NCBI RefSeq assembly: GCF_000735435.1
Contig: NZ_JMPP01000012.1
Coordinates: 17,748 to 81,747 of the forward strand
Direction of reading: 5' to 3'
Length of the DNA: 64,000 nucleotides
Source of the DNA: Klebsiella planticola ATCC 33531
Lineage (GTDB): Bacteria > Pseudomonadota > Gammaproteobacteria > Enterobacterales > Enterobacteriaceae
The stretch's first letter is position 1, and every line of letters begins with the position of its first letter. Shown piece after piece: positions 41,111 to 53,066 of the stretch. Position numbers and translations under genes: made by a program. The notes beneath the pieces were generated by a model that had not been told where the DNA came from, ran no database searches, and was given only the letters and a program-made list of their open reading frames with translations.

Positions 41111-42157
41111 TCACTGGACTCTGCGTCGCGATAATGCAACGCCTGCGCCGATGAGCGCGCCCACGATACCCCACATCACCATCAGAAATACGCGCCGCGG
41201 GCTATCGCGTTTTACCGGTTCTTCCGGCGTACGCAAATACCGGTAAGTCTGAAAACGCGGATCTAATGTCGGTCCGACGTTGAGCGTATTCAGCATGGCA
41301 CGGCTTTGGTCATAGTCGAGATCGTATTCCGGCCCCACCGCTTGCAAATTTTCCAGCCGCGCCTGCAGCATTGGCCTGCCGAGCAAGAACAGCTCGGAAT
41401 CCGGCAGCTGATCGGCCGGGATGTCCGTTTCACTGCGGGAGATGTTGTGCTGCTGCGCCACTTTCAACGCCTCTTCCACGCTGTGGGTACGGCGGTTGAA
41501 AATTTCGCGCGCCACCTCTTCCTGGCGCTTCACCTGCGCTTTCATCTGCACGGTGCGGGCCGCCCAGGCGCCTTTCAGCTCGTCATTTAGGTGCCCTGCC
41601 GCACGCTGGCTGGCGAAGGCCACGTACTGGCGCAGCAGATTATTGGCATCCGCCGCGGTCTCGGCCGTCAGCTTCACGCTGTCATTAACATTTTTTAGCG
41701 GGTCGCCGGGCATGAACTGAATATTGTTAATCAGATCGTCCAGCAGCGCAGCGTCCGCGCGGGCATTGCCCGACTGGCGCTGTTTGTAATAGTCAGTTTG
41801 CAACCAAAAATCGCGGCGGGTATCCCAGGACCCCTGCTGCATGATGAACTCTTTGTAGGCTTGATCCATCGCCGACGGCTGGTCGACCGGAACCAGATTG
41901 GCTTTAATATCCAGATTGCGTAAGAACTGCTGTTGAGAATAGTAACCGCCCAGCATATTCACGGTTGGCCGATCGGTTATCGCCGTTGCGCTCCACTCCT
42001 GGCGAGCAAAGAAGGCGTAAACCAGAACGATCAGCGCAAATAGCACGGCCATGCCGGCTATCCAGATTTTTCCTGCCCATAAGGCGCGAAACAGCCCGCG
42101 AATATCCAGCTCATTCTCAACGTTCACTGCTTGTGCTCCCGGTAATGGTTGAGTCAT
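41111..42157 (-). CDS. wzzE: ECA chain-length regulator WzzE
   Basis: A 348-residue polysaccharide co-polymerase. An N-terminal helix (about residues 27-48) and a C-terminal helix near the end with a PRRVFLMVMWGIVGALIGAG-like segment flank a large periplasmic coiled domain. It sets the modal ECA chain length with WzyE. The second of two adjacent ATGs is chosen (MTQPLPGAQAVNVENELDIR), as in E. coli. Confidence 0.95.
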   Translation of the reverse strand: MTQPLPGAQAVNVENELDIRGLFRALWAGKIWIAGMAVLFALIVLVYAFFARQEWSATAITDRPTVNMLGGYYSQQQFLRNLDIKANLVPVDQPSAMDQAYKEFIMQQGSWDTRRDFWLQTDYYKQRQSGNARADAALLDDLINNIQFMPGDPLKNVNDSVKLTAETAADANNLLRQYVAFASQRAAGHLNDELKGAWAARTVQMKAQVKRQEEVAREIFNRRTHSVEEALKVAQQHNISRSETDIPADQLPDSELFLLGRPMLQARLENLQAVGPEYDLDYDQSRAMLNTLNVGPTLDPRFQTYRYLRTPEEPVKRDSPRRVFLMVMWGIVGALIGAGVALSRRRVQ

Positions 42158-42170
42158 CACGTCCCCAGTT

Positions 42171-43274
42171 CTACTTGGTTAATTTTGGATTATTGCCGCT
42201 GTGTCGCCGTATTCTGCGTCTGATGCGCTTAACCAGTCGCGCCACTTTCCATGCGCGTTTAATGCAGTAGCCATAAAGGAAAAAGGCCAACAAAAAGAGA
42301 ATTAACATCACCCATTCAGGAACGATACGGGTATATTCCGCCACCACGCCCACCAGCGCCAGTAGCGCGGCCGCCAGGGTGATCAGGACAAACGCCTGTC
42401 GGGAAGTAAACCCGGCACGCATGATCAAATGATGAATATGCTGGCGATCCGGAGAGAACGGACTCATACCTTTACGCAGGCGACGATACATAATCGCCAC
42501 CATATCCATCAACGGAATCGCAATAATCCACAGGGCGGTCACCGGGCTAATGGGATGCGTTTTGCCCTGGGTCGTTTCCAGCAGAATCCAGATGATGGTG
42601 AAGCCAATCATGGTACTGCCGGCATCACCCATAAAAACTTTATAACGACGGCCAAGCGCGCCGAGGTTAAGTAAAATATAGGGCAGAATGGCGGCTATCA
42701 TCGCAAAACACCACATTGCCAGGCTGTATTGGCCGTCAAACCACAGAATAATGCCGGTTGCCGCAAAGGAGACCGATGACAGACCGCCGAGCAGCCCGTC
42801 GATACCATCCACCATATTAAAGGCGTTAATCGCGGCCCAGACGGCGAAAAGGGTGAGGAAGAAGCCAAAGGGGCCGAGGACCAGCTCCCACGAACCAAAA
42901 ATATAGCCCAGACTACTCAGGTGCAGATTTCCTGCCGTCATCATGACAACGGCAATGGCGGCCTGAATCACCGCGCGAATTTTTACACTGATATCAAACC
43001 GATCATCCAGCGCACCGACCAGCACAAGGATGCCGGCGCAGGCCAGATATAAGGATGAATGGGGAATGTAATAATCAGCGATGGCAAAAGTAAAACAAAT
43101 GCCAGCATAAACTGAGATGCCACCCACTAACGGAACCAAACCCTGGTGCCGTTTTCGATAGTTAGGTTTATCCACTAACCCGACTTTTTTTGCTGCTTTT
43201 CGGGCAACAAATATAAAAAGGGTAGTGAATAAGAAAATACTGATTAATTCAGTAATAGCAGTGAGTAAATTCAC
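42171..43274 (-). CDS. wecA: UDP-GlcNAc:undecaprenyl-phosphate GlcNAc-1-phosphate transferase
   Basis: A 367-residue integral membrane enzyme that starts ECA and many O-antigens by loading GlcNAc-1-P on undecaprenyl phosphate. About 11 helices; catalytic motifs GALDDRFDIS, AINAFNMVDGIDGLLGG and the HIHHLIMR loop. The GTG at 43274 gives VNLLTAITELISIFL, aligning with the E. coli start and length. First gene of the ECA operon. Confidence 0.96.
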   Translation of the reverse strand: MNLLTAITELISIFLFTTLFIFVARKAAKKVGLVDKPNYRKRHQGLVPLVGGISVYAGICFTFAIADYYIPHSSLYLACAGILVLVGALDDRFDISVKIRAVIQAAIAVVMMTAGNLHLSSLGYIFGSWELVLGPFGFFLTLFAVWAAINAFNMVDGIDGLLGGLSSVSFAATGIILWFDGQYSLAMWCFAMIAAILPYILLNLGALGRRYKVFMGDAGSTMIGFTIIWILLETTQGKTHPISPVTALWIIAIPLMDMVAIMYRRLRKGMSPFSPDRQHIHHLIMRAGFTSRQAFVLITLAAALLALVGVVAEYTRIVPEWVMLILFLLAFFLYGYCIKRAWKVARLVKRIRRRIRRHSGNNPKLTK

Positions 43275-43464
43275 AACACATGTGCTCTCAGCATGGTTAA
43301 TCCGGGAAGTATAACGACGATGTCTCAACTCCTGAAGGGGTAAAGCAGAACATTACAAATTTATTGTATAGATTTTAGTCTGTTAAAATCATCTCTGCCT
43401 GGAGTGGCGCGCTAATCATACGATAATCCCTGCTTCCTTTTCCCTTCCTGGATCATACAAACCC

Positions 43465-43500
43465 AAAAAACAAAACGCCACGCGATTGCGTGGCGTTTTT
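43465..43500 (-). terminator. Rho-independent terminator of rho
   Basis: A 10-bp stem AACGCCACGC/GCGTGGCGTT (43474-43497), followed on the minus strand by TTGTTTTTTG, just beyond the rho stop. It separates rho from the downstream wecA operon. Confidence 0.88.
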
Positions 43501-43514
43501 GGGCTTTTTTTAAC

Positions 43515-44774
43515 TTACGAGCGCTTCATCATATCGAAGAAGTCATCGTTCGTTTTGGTCATTGCCAGTTTGTTGATGAGGAACTCCATCGCGTCAATCT
43601 CACCCATCGGATGGATGATTTTACGCAGGATCCACATCTTCTGCAGCTCTTCCTGGGTGGTAAGCAGCTCTTCTTTACGGGTACCGGAACGGTTGTAGTC
43701 GATAGCCGGGAAGACGCGTTTTTCAGCGATCTTACGCGAGAGATGCAGCTCCATGTTACCGGTGCCTTTAAACTCTTCGTAGATAACCTCATCCATTTTG
43801 GAGCCGGTATCAATCAGCGCGGTGGCGATGATAGTCAGGCTACCGCCCTCTTCCACGTTACGTGCTGCACCGAAGAAACGCTTCGGACGATGCAGGGCGT
43901 TGGCATCCACACCACCGGTCAACACTTTACCGGAAGCCGGAACAACGGTGTTGTAGGCACGCGCCAGACGAGTAATGGAGTCAAGCAGAATGATAACGTC
44001 TTTCTTGTGCTCAACCAGGCGTTTCGCCTTCTCGATAACCATCTCGGCAACCTGAACGTGGCGAGAAGCCGGTTCGTCAAAGGTGGAAGCAACCACTTCA
44101 CCTTTAACCAGACGCTGCATCTCGGTCACTTCTTCCGGACGTTCGTCGATCAGCAGCACCATCAGCACGCAGTCAGGATGGTTGTAGGCGATGCTCTGCG
44201 CGATATTCTGCAGCAGCATGGTTTTACCCGCTTTCGGCGGCGCCACAATCAGACCACGCTGACCGCGACCAATTGGCGAAGCCAGATCCAGCACACGTGC
44301 GGTTAAGTCTTCGGTTGAACCGTTACCACGTTCCATACGCAGACGTGAGTTCGCATGCAGCGGCGTCAAGTTCTCGAACAGGATCTTATTACGCGCGTTT
44401 TCCGGCTTGTCGTAGTTAACTTCGTTAACTTTCAACAGCGCAAAGTAACGCTCACCCTCTTTAGGAGGACGAATCTTACCGGAAATGGTGTCACCAGTGC
44501 GGAGGTTGAAACGGCGGATTTGGCTTGGGGATACGTAGATGTCATCGGGACCGGCGAGGTAGGAGCTGTCTGCGGAGCGGAGGAAACCAAATCCATCCTG
44601 CAGTATCTCCAGTACGCCATCGCCAAAGATATCTTCGCCACTCTTCGAATGCTGCTTGAGGATGGCAAAAATAATATCCTGCTTACGCATACGGGCCAGG
44701 TTTTCCAGCCCCATATTTTCGCCGAGAGTAATCAGCTCAGAAACCGGCGTATTCTTTAATTCGGTAAGATTCAT
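43515..44774 (-). CDS. rho: Transcription termination factor Rho
   Basis: A 419-residue hexameric RNA-dependent ATPase/helicase that ends transcription of untranslated RNA. The N-terminal RNA-binding cold-shock-like domain (about 48-118, GFGFLRS) is followed by the RecA-like motor with Walker [11 protein letters not shown], Walker [15 protein letters not shown], the Q-loop and R-loop. Start [14 protein letters not shown] (44774). It has a translated leader, rhoL, upstream and is autoregulated in E. coli. Confidence 0.98.
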   Translation of the reverse strand: MNLTELKNTPVSELITLGENMGLENLARMRKQDIIFAILKQHSKSGEDIFGDGVLEILQDGFGFLRSADSSYLAGPDDIYVSPSQIRRFNLRTGDTISGKIRPPKEGERYFALLKVNEVNYDKPENARNKILFENLTPLHANSRLRMERGNGSTEDLTARVLDLASPIGRGQRGLIVAPPKAGKTMLLQNIAQSIAYNHPDCVLMVLLIDERPEEVTEMQRLVKGEVVASTFDEPASRHVQVAEMVIEKAKRLVEHKKDVIILLDSITRLARAYNTVVPASGKVLTGGVDANALHRPKRFFGAARNVEEGGSLTIIATALIDTGSKMDEVIYEEFKGTGNMELHLSRKIAEKRVFPAIDYNRSGTRKEELLTTQEELQKMWILRKIIHPMGEIDAMEFLINKLAMTKTNDDFFDMMKRS

Positions 44775-44861
44775 AATGGTGTGGGTTCTTAAACTCGGGG
44801 TAGAACTCGAACTTAATGTTGTGAATGGTATGGCAGGAACATCCATGCCTGTTAACGGCCT

Positions 44862-44963
44862 TCATCTCGTGCCTGTACGTTGCCTGGTCACAGGAAAGAA
44901 CGCAGAGCTGGAACGACAAAACGGAATGAGTGAAAAGCCCGGAATTTGTAGCCTCTCGCGCAT
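44862..44963 (-). CDS. rhoL: rho operon leader peptide
   Basis: A 33-codon reading frame 87 bp upstream of rho, the same length as E. coli RhoL. Its second half (CRSSSAFFPVTRQR) matches E. coli RhoL CRFSSAYSPVTRQR. The start is ATG 44963 (MRERLQIPGF). The leader is part of the rho autoregulation region in E. coli; whether the peptide itself matters is not known. Confidence 0.85.
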   Translation of the reverse strand: MRERLQIPGFSLIPFCRSSSAFFPVTRQRTGTR

Positions 44964-45107
44964 TTTCTGCGGGACGCTTCGGGTAAAACAAGATTCAAAC
45001 AATAAGGTATGTTTAAAACGAAGTCTGAAGTTAACTTAGCACGACTCTAGCCGGGCGTCCAGAGTTCCGCTAAAAATAGGAACCCGGACGCCGGAATGGC
45101 AAACCGC

Positions 45108-45437
45108 TTACGCCAGGTTGGCGTCGAGGAAATCTTTCAGTTGGCCTTTAGACAGGGCGCCAACCTTCGTTGCCGCCACTTCGCCGTTCTTAAACAGCAG
45201 CAGAGTCGGGATGCCGCGAATGCCGTATTTCGGCGCAGTACCCGGGTTCTGATCGATGTTCAGTTTAGCTACGGTCAGTTTGCCCTGATACTCTTCAGCG
45301 ATCTCATCCAGAATCGGGGCGATCATTTTGCACGGACCGCACCACTCTGCCCAGAAATCAACGAGGGTTAGCCCGTCTGCCTTGAGTACGTCCGTGTCAA
45401 AACTGTCGTCAGTCAGGTGAATAATTTTATCGCTCAT
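45108..45437 (-). CDS. trxA: Thioredoxin 1
   Basis: A 109-residue disulfide reductase with the redox motif WCGPC (Cys33, Cys36) and cis-Pro in GIPTLLLF. Nearly identical to E. coli TrxA. The ATG at 45437 ([11 protein letters not shown]) follows AGTTAAATATG; a four-residue extension is rejected. Divergent from rhlB. Confidence 0.98.
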   Translation of the reverse strand: MSDKIIHLTDDSFDTDVLKADGLTLVDFWAEWCGPCKMIAPILDEIAEEYQGKLTVAKLNIDQNPGTAPKYGIRGIPTLLLFKNGEVAATKVGALSKGQLKDFLDANLA

Positions 45438-45779
45438 ATTTAACTCCACAGGAATAAGCCTGGTGTGTTGGTGTCGCAGACATCAACGACGTGCCGATGC
45501 TACGTTATACACGTTATTGTTCAGGATGCTTCTATTACTGGCAACTGCGCGATCCGATCCCTCATGGACGTCGTCTTGCAGGAGCCAAAGCAAACCGCCT
45601 TCAAACCGTTCCCGGTAGATTAATTCTCCTCGACTCGCTGAGTAGTCTAAGCTTTCGAGGATTCATCAGGTTGCCGTAGATGCACCTTAAGTCATTTCGC
45701 GTATAGCCAACGAAAGGTTGACGTTATTTCAACGGATACGCTTTCTTAATGCAATAGTTAGCTGATATTCTACCACACT
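45438..45779. other. trxA-rhlB divergent intergenic region
   Basis: 342 bp holding the promoters of both genes. A TTGACG at about 45717 on the plus strand and TATTCT at about 45766 could contribute to rhlB transcription, but spacing does not give a clean promoter. The trxA promoter boxes could not be fixed either. No credible small gene is seen. Confidence 0.5.
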
Positions 45780-47045
45780 ATGAGCAAAACACATTTAACT
45801 GAACAGAAGTTTTCCGACTTCGCCCTGCACCCGGCAGTGATTGAAGCCCTTGAAAAGAAAGGGTTTCATAATTGTACGCCCATTCAGGCACTCGCTCTTC
45901 CGCTAACGCTGGAAGGTCGTGATGTCGCCGGGCAGGCGCAAACCGGTACCGGAAAAACGATGGCGTTCCTGACGTCAACGTTTCATTACCTTCTCTCTCA
46001 CCCGGCCAGCGCTGACCGCCAGGTAAACCAACCGCGTGCGCTGATCATGGCTCCTACGCGTGAGCTGGCGGTACAAATTCACGCTGACGCAGAACCGCTG
46101 GCTGCAGCCACTGGCCTGAAGCTGGGTCTGGCGTACGGCGGCGATGGCTACGATAAGCAGCTGAAAGTGCTGGAAAGCGGCGTCGATATTCTGATCGGTA
46201 CCACCGGTCGTCTTATTGATTACGCCAAACAAAATCATATTAACCTTGGTGCGATTCAGGTCGTCGTGCTGGATGAAGCCGATCGCATGTACGATCTCGG
46301 CTTTATTAAAGATATCCGCTGGCTGTTCCGTCGTATGCCGCCGACCAATCAGCGTCTGAACATGCTGTTCTCCGCAACGCTTTCTTACCGTGTCCGCGAA
46401 CTGGCGTTTGAACAAATGAACAACGCCGAATATGTTGAAGTCGAGCCGGAACAGAAAACGGGTCACCGGATTAAAGAAGAGCTGTTCTATCCTTCCAACG
46501 AAGAAAAAATGCGCCTGTTGCAGACGCTGCTGGAAGAAGAGTGGCCGGATCGCGCCATTATTTTCGCGAACACTAAACATCGTTGCGAAGATATCTGGGG
46601 CCACCTGGCAGCAGACGGTCATCGCGTCGGCTTGTTAACCGGCGACGTCGCACAGAAAAAACGTCTGCGGATTCTTGAAGAGTTCACCCGTGGCGATATC
46701 GACATTCTGGTGGCGACTGACGTTGCTGCACGTGGTCTGCATATCCCGGCCGTCACGCACGTCTTTAACTATGACCTGCCGGACGACTGTGAAGATTATG
46801 TCCACCGTATCGGCCGTACCGGTCGCGCGGGCGCCAGCGGTCACTCAATCAGCCTGGCCTGCGAAGAGTACGCGCTGAATCTTCCGGCGATTGAGACCTA
46901 CACCGGTCACTCTATTCCGGTCAGCAAGTACAACCCAGATGCACTTATGACAGATTTGCCTAAGCCGCTGCGCCTGACGCGCCCACGCACTGGCAATGGC
47001 CCGCGTCGCAGCGGTCCGCCTCGTAACCGTCGTCGTTCAGGTTAA
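45780..47045 (+). CDS. rhlB: ATP-dependent RNA helicase RhlB
   Basis: A 421-residue DEAD-box helicase of the RNA degradosome that unwinds RNA for PNPase and RNase E. Q-motif [16 protein letters not shown], Walker [16 protein letters not shown] in [16 protein letters not shown] motif LFSATLSYR, and motif [12 protein letters not shown]. The basic C-terminus ([21 protein letters not shown]) is the usual RhlB tail. Followed by gppA after 8 bp. Confidence 0.97.
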   Translation: MSKTHLTEQKFSDFALHPAVIEALEKKGFHNCTPIQALALPLTLEGRDVAGQAQTGTGKTMAFLTSTFHYLLSHPASADRQVNQPRALIMAPTRELAVQIHADAEPLAAATGLKLGLAYGGDGYDKQLKVLESGVDILIGTTGRLIDYAKQNHINLGAIQVVVLDEADRMYDLGFIKDIRWLFRRMPPTNQRLNMLFSATLSYRVRELAFEQMNNAEYVEVEPEQKTGHRIKEELFYPSNEEKMRLLQTLLEEEWPDRAIIFANTKHRCEDIWGHLAADGHRVGLLTGDVAQKKRLRILEEFTRGDIDILVATDVAARGLHIPAVTHVFNYDLPDDCEDYVHRIGRTGRAGASGHSISLACEEYALNLPAIETYTGHSIPVSKYNPDALMTDLPKPLRLTRPRTGNGPRRSGPPRNRRRSG

Positions 47046-47053
47046 ATAAATCT

Positions 47054-48538
47054 ATGCTCAGTTCCACCTCGCTTTATGCAGCTATCGATCTTGGTTCTAA
47101 TAGCTTTCATATGTTGGTTGTACGCGAGGTGGCCGGGAGCATCCAGACGCTCAGCCGCATCAAACGCAAAGTGCGTCTGGCCGCTGGTCTGAACAGCGAT
47201 AACACGCTCTCCGCGGAAGCGATGGAGCGTGGATGGCAGTGTTTGCGTCTGTTTGCCGAACGCCTGCAGGATATCCCCCCCATTCAAATTCGCGTTGTGG
47301 CGACCGCCACGCTGCGCCTGGCCGTCAATGCCGACGAGTTTTTAGCGAAGGCCCGGGAAATCCTCGGCTGTCCGGTGCAGGTCATCAGCGGTGAAGAAGA
47401 AGCCCGGCTGATTTATCAAGGCGTTGCACATACGACCGGCGGCGAAGACCGGCGCCTGGTGGTCGATATTGGCGGCGCCAGTACCGAACTGGTGACCGGC
47501 ACGGGGGCACAGACTACCTCTCTGTTTAGCCTGTCGATGGGATGCGTCACCTGGCTGGAACGCTACTTCGCCGATCGTAACCTGACGAAAGAAAACTTCG
47601 ATCTCGCCGAGAATGCGGCTCGGGAAGTTCTGCGTCCGATTACTGACATCCTGAATTACCACGGCTGGAAAGTTTGCGTCGGCGCATCCGGTACCGTTCA
47701 GGCTCTGCAGGAAATCATGATGGCGCAGGGAATGGACGAGCGTATCACCCTGGCTAAATTGCAGCAGCTCAAGCAGCGCGCGATTCAGTGCGGGCGCCTG
47801 GAAGAGCTGGAAATCGAAGGTTTAACCTTAGAACGAGCGCTGGTTTTCCCCAGCGGGCTGGCCATACTTATCGCCATTTTCAGCGAACTGAATATTCAGT
47901 GTATGACCCTCGCGGGCGGTGCGCTCCGTGAAGGTCTGGTTTACGGCATGCTGCATCTGTCCGTCGATCAGGATATCCGTAGCCGTACGCTGCGCAATAT
48001 TCAACGCCGCTTTATGATCGACACCGAGCAGGCCCAGCGCGTCACCCAACTCGCAGCACATCTGGTGAATCAGCTGGACGATGCCTGGGAGCTGGAATCG
48101 CTCAGCCGCGAGCTGCTCGCCAGCGCCTGCGAGCTGCACGAAATTGGCCTGAGCGTCGATTTTAAACGCGCCCCGCAGCACGCCGCCTATCTGGTGAGCA
48201 ACCTCGATCTCCCCGGCTTCACGCCGGCGCAGAAAAAACTGCTCGCGACGCTACTGCTCAACCAGACCAACACCATCGACCTCTCCTCGCTCCATCAGCA
48301 AAATGCGGTGAAACCGCGGGTTGCAGAGCACTTGTGTCGGCTGCTGCGTCTGGCGATCCTGTTTGCCAGCCGCCGTCGCGACGATCTGCTGCCGGCCATT
48401 TCACTGGCCGTCGACGGCGAGAAACTGGTGCTGACGCTGCCGGAGGGATGGCTGGAAAGTCATCCGCTGGGTCGGGAGATGGTGGAGCAGGAGTGCCAGT
48501 GGCAAAGCTATGTCCACTGGGCTCTCGAAGTGGCTTAA
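47054..48538 (+). CDS. gppA: Guanosine pentaphosphate phosphohydrolase
   Basis: A 494-residue Ppx/GppA enzyme that converts pppGpp to ppGpp in the stringent response and can act on polyphosphate. Sugar-kinase-fold phosphate loops [11 protein letters not shown] and [12 protein letters not shown] with [12 protein letters not shown] between; the C-terminal helical HD-like domain contains [12 protein letters not shown]. Same length as E. coli GppA. Likely cotranscribed with rhlB. Confidence 0.96.
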   Translation: MLSSTSLYAAIDLGSNSFHMLVVREVAGSIQTLSRIKRKVRLAAGLNSDNTLSAEAMERGWQCLRLFAERLQDIPPIQIRVVATATLRLAVNADEFLAKAREILGCPVQVISGEEEARLIYQGVAHTTGGEDRRLVVDIGGASTELVTGTGAQTTSLFSLSMGCVTWLERYFADRNLTKENFDLAENAAREVLRPITDILNYHGWKVCVGASGTVQALQEIMMAQGMDERITLAKLQQLKQRAIQCGRLEELEIEGLTLERALVFPSGLAILIAIFSELNIQCMTLAGGALREGLVYGMLHLSVDQDIRSRTLRNIQRRFMIDTEQAQRVTQLAAHLVNQLDDAWELESLSRELLASACELHEIGLSVDFKRAPQHAAYLVSNLDLPGFTPAQKKLLATLLLNQTNTIDLSSLHQQNAVKPRVAEHLCRLLRLAILFASRRRDDLLPAISLAVDGEKLVLTLPEGWLESHPLGREMVEQECQWQSYVHWALEVA

Positions 48539-48567
48539 TTCCGCCTGATAAGCAGCGGGTTCAGTAA

Positions 48568-48599
48568 CATCTCCCCCGGTGTGTGCCACCGGGAGATAC
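48568..48599. terminator. Hairpin between convergent gppA and rep
   Basis: ATCTCCC-CCGGTG pairs with CACCGG-GAGAT around 48571-48598 with one bulge. T tracts are short, so termination efficiency is uncertain. Confidence 0.5.
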
Positions 48600-48608
48600 G
48601 CGGTCGTC

Positions 48609-50630
48609 CTACTTCCCTTTCGCTTTTGCCAGCATCGCACGAATATTGGCGACGTTGGCCTGCCCTTTATGCATCCGCTCCTCCGGCGAGATAACCTTGC
48701 GCTCCTGCTCCCAGATCAGGTCATCCTGCGGCAGCTCCAGCAGAAAACGGCTGGGCTCAGGGCGCACCAGTTCTCCGTACTGACGGCGCTCTTTACACAG
48801 CGTGAAGGTCAGCTCTTTTTGCGCGCGGGTAATCCCGACATACGCCAGGCGGCGCTCTTCATCGACGTTGTCTTCATCGATGCTACTCTGATGCGGCAGC
48901 AGCCCCTCTTCCATACCCACCAGATAGACGTAGGGAAACTCCAGCCCCTTCGAGGCGTGCAGGGTCATCAACTGCACCTGATCCGACTCTTCATCAGACT
49001 CGCCGCGCTCCATCATATCGCGCAGGGTAAAACGAGTGACCACCTGGGTCAGGGTCATCGGCTCGTCTATGTCGCTGCCTTCAAGCATCTCCGTCATCCA
49101 GCTGAACAGCTGATTGACGTTTTTCATCCGCATTTCTGCGGCCTTCGGGCTTGGGGAGGTCTCATACAGCCAGGATTCATAATCCACTCCGCGAATCAGA
49201 TCGCGCACCGCGGCGACCGGTTCGCGCTCCGCCAGGCGTTGGATGTCAGCCAGCCACTGGGTAAACCCGGTGAGCGCATCATAGCCGCGGCCGGTTAACG
49301 TCTGGTTGAGACCCATATCAAAACTGGCGGTAAACAAGCTCTTGTTACGGGTCATCGCCCACTCGCCCAGCTTTTGCAAGGTGGCCGGGCCGATTTCGCG
49401 TTTTGGCGTATTGACGATACGCAGGAAGGCGCTGTCATCATCCGGGTTAGTCAGCACGCGCAGATAGGCCAACAGGTCTTTAATCTCGGGCCGTGAAAAG
49501 AACGACGTACCGCCCGAAATTTTGTACGGGATGCGGTTTTGCATCAGCATCTTTTCAAAGACCCGCGACTGATGGTTGCCGCGGTAGAGAATGGCGTAAT
49601 CTTTATATTGCGTCTTATTGATAAAGTGATGGGCGATCAGTTCCCCGGTCACCCGTTCCGCTTCGTGCTCTTCGTGGTTTGCTGAAAGCACTTTAAGCTC
49701 TACGCCATACCCCAACTCGGAAAACAGGCGTTTTTCGAAGACGTGCGGGTTGTTGGCAATCAGGATGTTAGCGGCTTTTAGTATGCGCCCGGAAGAACGG
49801 TAGTTCTGTTCCAGCTTGATCACCTGCAGCGCCGGGAAATCCTGGCTCAGCAGGACCAGGTTCTGCGGCCGGGCCCCGCGCCAGGAGTAGATCGACTGGT
49901 CATCATCGCCAACGACGGTAAAGCGCGCACGCTGCCCCACCAGCAGCTTCACCATCTCATACTGACTGGTGTTGGTATCCTGATATTCATCCACCAGCAG
50001 ATAGCGAATCTTGTTCTGCCAGCGTTCGCGCACCTCTTCATTGCGCTGTAACAGCAGGGTCGGCAACAGGATCAGATCGTCAAAATCCAGCACGTTGCAG
50101 GCCTTCATATGGCCATCATAGAGCCCGTAGCAGTGGGCAAAGATCCGCTCCCGTTCACCCTTTGCGCCTGCCGCGGCCTGCGCCGGGGTTTGCAGATCGT
50201 TTTTCCAGTTGGAGATCGTCGAGATCAGCTGCTGCAACACGACTTTATCGTCGTCGATCAGCCCTTCGGTCAGCTCTTTAAGCAGCGCAACCTGGTCGGT
50301 ATCATCGAACAGAGAAAAGTTAGATTTCATCCCTAGCGCAGCATACTCACGCTTAATAATATCCAGCCCCAGGGTATGGAAGGTGGAAATCATCAGGCCC
50401 CGCGCCTCTTTGCGCCCCAGCGTTTGCCCGACACGTTCTTTCATTTCACGTGCCGCTTTGTTGGTAAAGGTTACCGCCGCAATATGGCGCGCCTGATAGC
50501 CGCACCCGCGGATCAGGTGAGCGATTTTATTGGTGATAACGCGGGTCTTACCGGAACCGGCGCCCGCCAGCACCAGGCACGGTCCGGTAACAAATTCGAC
50601 GGCTTGTTGTTGGCCAGGGTTTAAACGCAT
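48609..50630 (-). CDS. rep: ATP-dependent DNA helicase Rep
   Basis: A 673-residue superfamily 1 3'-5' helicase that clears proteins ahead of the replication fork with DnaB. Walker [12 protein letters not shown], motif [15 protein letters not shown], motif [17 protein letters not shown] and motif [12 protein letters not shown]. Start [13 protein letters not shown] (50630); a 5-residue extension is rejected. Paralogous to uvrD in this window. Confidence 0.97.
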   Translation of the reverse strand: MRLNPGQQQAVEFVTGPCLVLAGAGSGKTRVITNKIAHLIRGCGYQARHIAAVTFTNKAAREMKERVGQTLGRKEARGLMISTFHTLGLDIIKREYAALGMKSNFSLFDDTDQVALLKELTEGLIDDDKVVLQQLISTISNWKNDLQTPAQAAAGAKGERERIFAHCYGLYDGHMKACNVLDFDDLILLPTLLLQRNEEVRERWQNKIRYLLVDEYQDTNTSQYEMVKLLVGQRARFTVVGDDDQSIYSWRGARPQNLVLLSQDFPALQVIKLEQNYRSSGRILKAANILIANNPHVFEKRLFSELGYGVELKVLSANHEEHEAERVTGELIAHHFINKTQYKDYAILYRGNHQSRVFEKMLMQNRIPYKISGGTSFFSRPEIKDLLAYLRVLTNPDDDSAFLRIVNTPKREIGPATLQKLGEWAMTRNKSLFTASFDMGLNQTLTGRGYDALTGFTQWLADIQRLAEREPVAAVRDLIRGVDYESWLYETSPSPKAAEMRMKNVNQLFSWMTEMLEGSDIDEPMTLTQVVTRFTLRDMMERGESDEESDQVQLMTLHASKGLEFPYVYLVGMEEGLLPHQSSIDEDNVDEERRLAYVGITRAQKELTFTLCKERRQYGELVRPEPSRFLLELPQDDLIWEQERKVISPEERMHKGQANVANIRAMLAKAKGK

Positions 50631-50742
50631 GGGAGTCTTGCTCAATCTTCGAACGGGGTGGGGATTGTAGCAGAAAGCCGGGTGGAGATTTACCGGCTAA
50701 TGGTAAAGTGTTGGCAACACCGATACTCCAGAGAACAAAACA

Positions 50743-51024
50743 ATGGCAAAGTCAGCAGCAGCCCTGCATATCCTGGTAAAAGAAGAGAAACTGGCGCAGG
50801 AGATCCTCGCTAAACTGGAGCGAGGCGTCAGCTTCGATCACCTGGCAAAGCGCTATTCGAAATGCCCCTCCGGGCGCAACGGTGGCGATCTCGGTGAGTT
50901 TACGCAGGGAGCGATGGTCGGGCCGTTTGATAAAGCCGTCTTCACCTGCCCGCTGCTAAAACCCTACGGACCGGTAAAAACGAAGTTCGGCTACCACATC
51001 ATTAAGGTGCTCTACCGCCGTTAG
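50743..51024 (+). CDS. Parvulin-type prolyl isomerase, PpiC paralogue
   Basis: A 93-residue parvulin (Par10 type) cytoplasmic peptidyl-prolyl isomerase, by my count about 60 of 93 residues identical to the ppiC product that follows 50 bp downstream. Active-site positions are kept: [36 protein letters not shown] and [12 protein letters not shown]. coli has one gene here. The substitutions are spread over the surface helices, so it looks like an old, functional tandem duplication rather than a decaying copy. Confidence 0.9.
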   Translation: MAKSAAALHILVKEEKLAQEILAKLERGVSFDHLAKRYSKCPSGRNGGDLGEFTQGAMVGPFDKAVFTCPLLKPYGPVKTKFGYHIIKVLYRR

Positions 51025-51047
51025 CGCATGCTAATATTGCCGTCTGA

Positions 51048-51356
<309 letters not shown>

Positions 51357-51358
51357 AA

Positions 51359-51433
51359 AGCCGGGTGGCGGCTACGCCTTACCCGGCCTACATCTTGCGG
51401 TTTTGTAGGTCGGGTAGCGGAGCGCCACCCGAC
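51359..51433. repeat. BIME: paired REP sequences between ppiC and ilvC
   Basis: Two inverted REP units: GCCGGGTGGCGGCTACGCCTTACCCGGC followed, after about 17 bp, by GTCGGGTAGCGGAGCGCCACCCGAC. These are typical enterobacterial REP palindromes at a convergent junction, often involved in mRNA 3'-end protection, gyrase or IHF binding. Confidence 0.9.
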
Positions 51434-51440
51434 AATCTGC

Positions 51441-52916
51441 TTAACCTGCTACCGCGATACGTTTCATATCAGTCATATAGCCGCGCAGTTTCTTACCAAC
51501 CTGCTCAATAGCGTGGCCGCGAATCGCTTCATTCACGTCGCGCAGCTGAGCGTTGTCTACCGCGCCTTCGGCAATTGCTTTGCCCAGGTCGCCGGTCTGC
51601 AGGGTAGTCATGAACTCTTTCAGCAGCGGTACGCAGGCATAAGAGAACAGGTAGTTACCGTATTCTGCGGTATCGGAGATAACCACGTTCATTTCGTACA
51701 GACGCTTACGCGCGATGGTGTTCGCGATCAGCGGCAGCTCATGCAGTGATTCGTAATAAGCAGACTCTTCGATGATGCCGGAATCAACCATGGTTTCGAA
51801 CGCCAGCTCAACGCCCGCTTTCACCATCGCGATCATCAGAACGCCTTTATCGAAGTACTCCTGCTCGCCGATTTTACCTTCAAACTGCGGGGCGGTCTCG
51901 AACGCGGTTTTACCGGTCTCTTCACGCCAGGTCAGCAGTTTCTTATCATCGTTGGCCCAGTCAGCCATCATGCCGGAGGAGAATTCGCCGGAGATGATGT
52001 CATCCATATGTTTCTGGAACAGCGGCGCCATGATCTCTTTCAGCTGTTCGGACAGCGCATAAGCACGCAGTTTCGCCGGGTTAGACAGGCGATCCATCAT
52101 CAGGGTGATACCGCCCTGCTTCAGCGCTTCAGTGATGGTTTCCCAGCCGAACTGAATCAGTTTTTCGGCGTATGCCGGATCGGTACCTTCTTCCACCAGC
52201 TTGTCGAAGCACAGCAGAGAACCAGCCTGCAGCATACCGCACAGAATCGTCTGCTCGCCCATCAGGTCAGATTTCACTTCCGCAACAAAGGAAGATTCCA
52301 GAACGCCCGCACGGTGACCACCGGTTGCTGCGGCCCAGGCTTTAGCAATCGCCATGCCTTCACCTTTCGGGTCGTTTTCCGGGTGAACCGCGATCAGCGT
52401 CGGTACGCCGAAACCACGTTTGTACTCTTCACGCACTTCGGTACCCGGGCACTTCGGCGCCACCATCACAACGGTGATGTCTTTACGAATCTGCTCACCC
52501 ACTTCGACGATGTTGAAGCCGTGGGAGTAGCCCAGCGCCGCGCCATCTTTCATCAGCGGCTGAACGGAACGCACAACGTCGGAGTGCTGTTTGTCCGGCG
52601 TCAGGTTAACCACCAGGTCAGCCTGTGGGATCAGCTCTTCGTAGGTCCCCACTTTGAAGCCGTTTTCGGTCGCTTTACGCCAGGATGCGCGCTTTTCAGA
52701 AATCGCTTCTTTACGCAGCGCATAGGAGATATCCAGACCGGAATCACGCATGTTCAGGCCCTGGTTCAGACCCTGCGCGCCACAGCCGACAATGACCACT
52801 TTTTTACCCTGAAGGTAGCTGGCGCCATCAGCGAATTCGTCGCGGCCCATAAAGCGACATTTACCCAGCTGCGCCAGCTGCTGGCGCAGATTCAGTGTAT
52901 TAAAGTAGTTAGCCAT
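51441..52916 (-). CDS. ilvC: Ketol-acid reductoisomerase
   Basis: A 491-residue class II enzyme (duplicated C-terminal domain) that turns acetolactate and acetohydroxybutyrate into dihydroxy acids for valine and isoleucine. NADPH-binding motif [20 protein letters not shown], with Mg2+ ligands in the duplicated helical domains. Same length as E. coli IlvC. Divergent from its activator ilvY, which needs acetolactate or acetohydroxybutyrate as inducer. Confidence 0.98.
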   Translation of the reverse strand: MANYFNTLNLRQQLAQLGKCRFMGRDEFADGASYLQGKKVVIVGCGAQGLNQGLNMRDSGLDISYALRKEAISEKRASWRKATENGFKVGTYEELIPQADLVVNLTPDKQHSDVVRSVQPLMKDGAALGYSHGFNIVEVGEQIRKDITVVMVAPKCPGTEVREEYKRGFGVPTLIAVHPENDPKGEGMAIAKAWAAATGGHRAGVLESSFVAEVKSDLMGEQTILCGMLQAGSLLCFDKLVEEGTDPAYAEKLIQFGWETITEALKQGGITLMMDRLSNPAKLRAYALSEQLKEIMAPLFQKHMDDIISGEFSSGMMADWANDDKKLLTWREETGKTAFETAPQFEGKIGEQEYFDKGVLMIAMVKAGVELAFETMVDSGIIEESAYYESLHELPLIANTIARKRLYEMNVVISDTAEYGNYLFSYACVPLLKEFMTTLQTGDLGKAIAEGAVDNAQLRDVNEAIRGHAIEQVGKKLRGYMTDMKRIAVAG

Positions 52917-53028
52917 GGTGATACCTCGTGATGTTGTACTGTCTTATTGTTCGGTTCGCTTTTGCGAGAATGAACTTACTATATGACAGGAAATTTATTG
53001 CGGAAATTGATATATTCACAACGTCACG

Positions 53029-53043
53029 TTGCAATTTCTGCAA
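53029..53043. promoter_or_regulatory. IlvY operator in the ilvC-ilvY region
   Basis: The inverted repeat TTGCAATTTCTGCAA (half-sites TTGCA/TGCAA) lies between the divergent starts. A weaker TTGCGGAAATTGA is about 30 bp toward ilvC, resembling the tandem O1/O2 operators of E. coli. Confidence 0.75.
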
Positions 53044-53066
53044 TGCAAAACCGTGGAGTACGGAGT

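Noticed and set aside
44737..44991. 84-codon minus-strand frame overlapping the rho leader
   Set aside because: It is in a different frame from rhoL, which has clear similarity to E. coli RhoL, and extends into the rho coding start; treated as a shadow.
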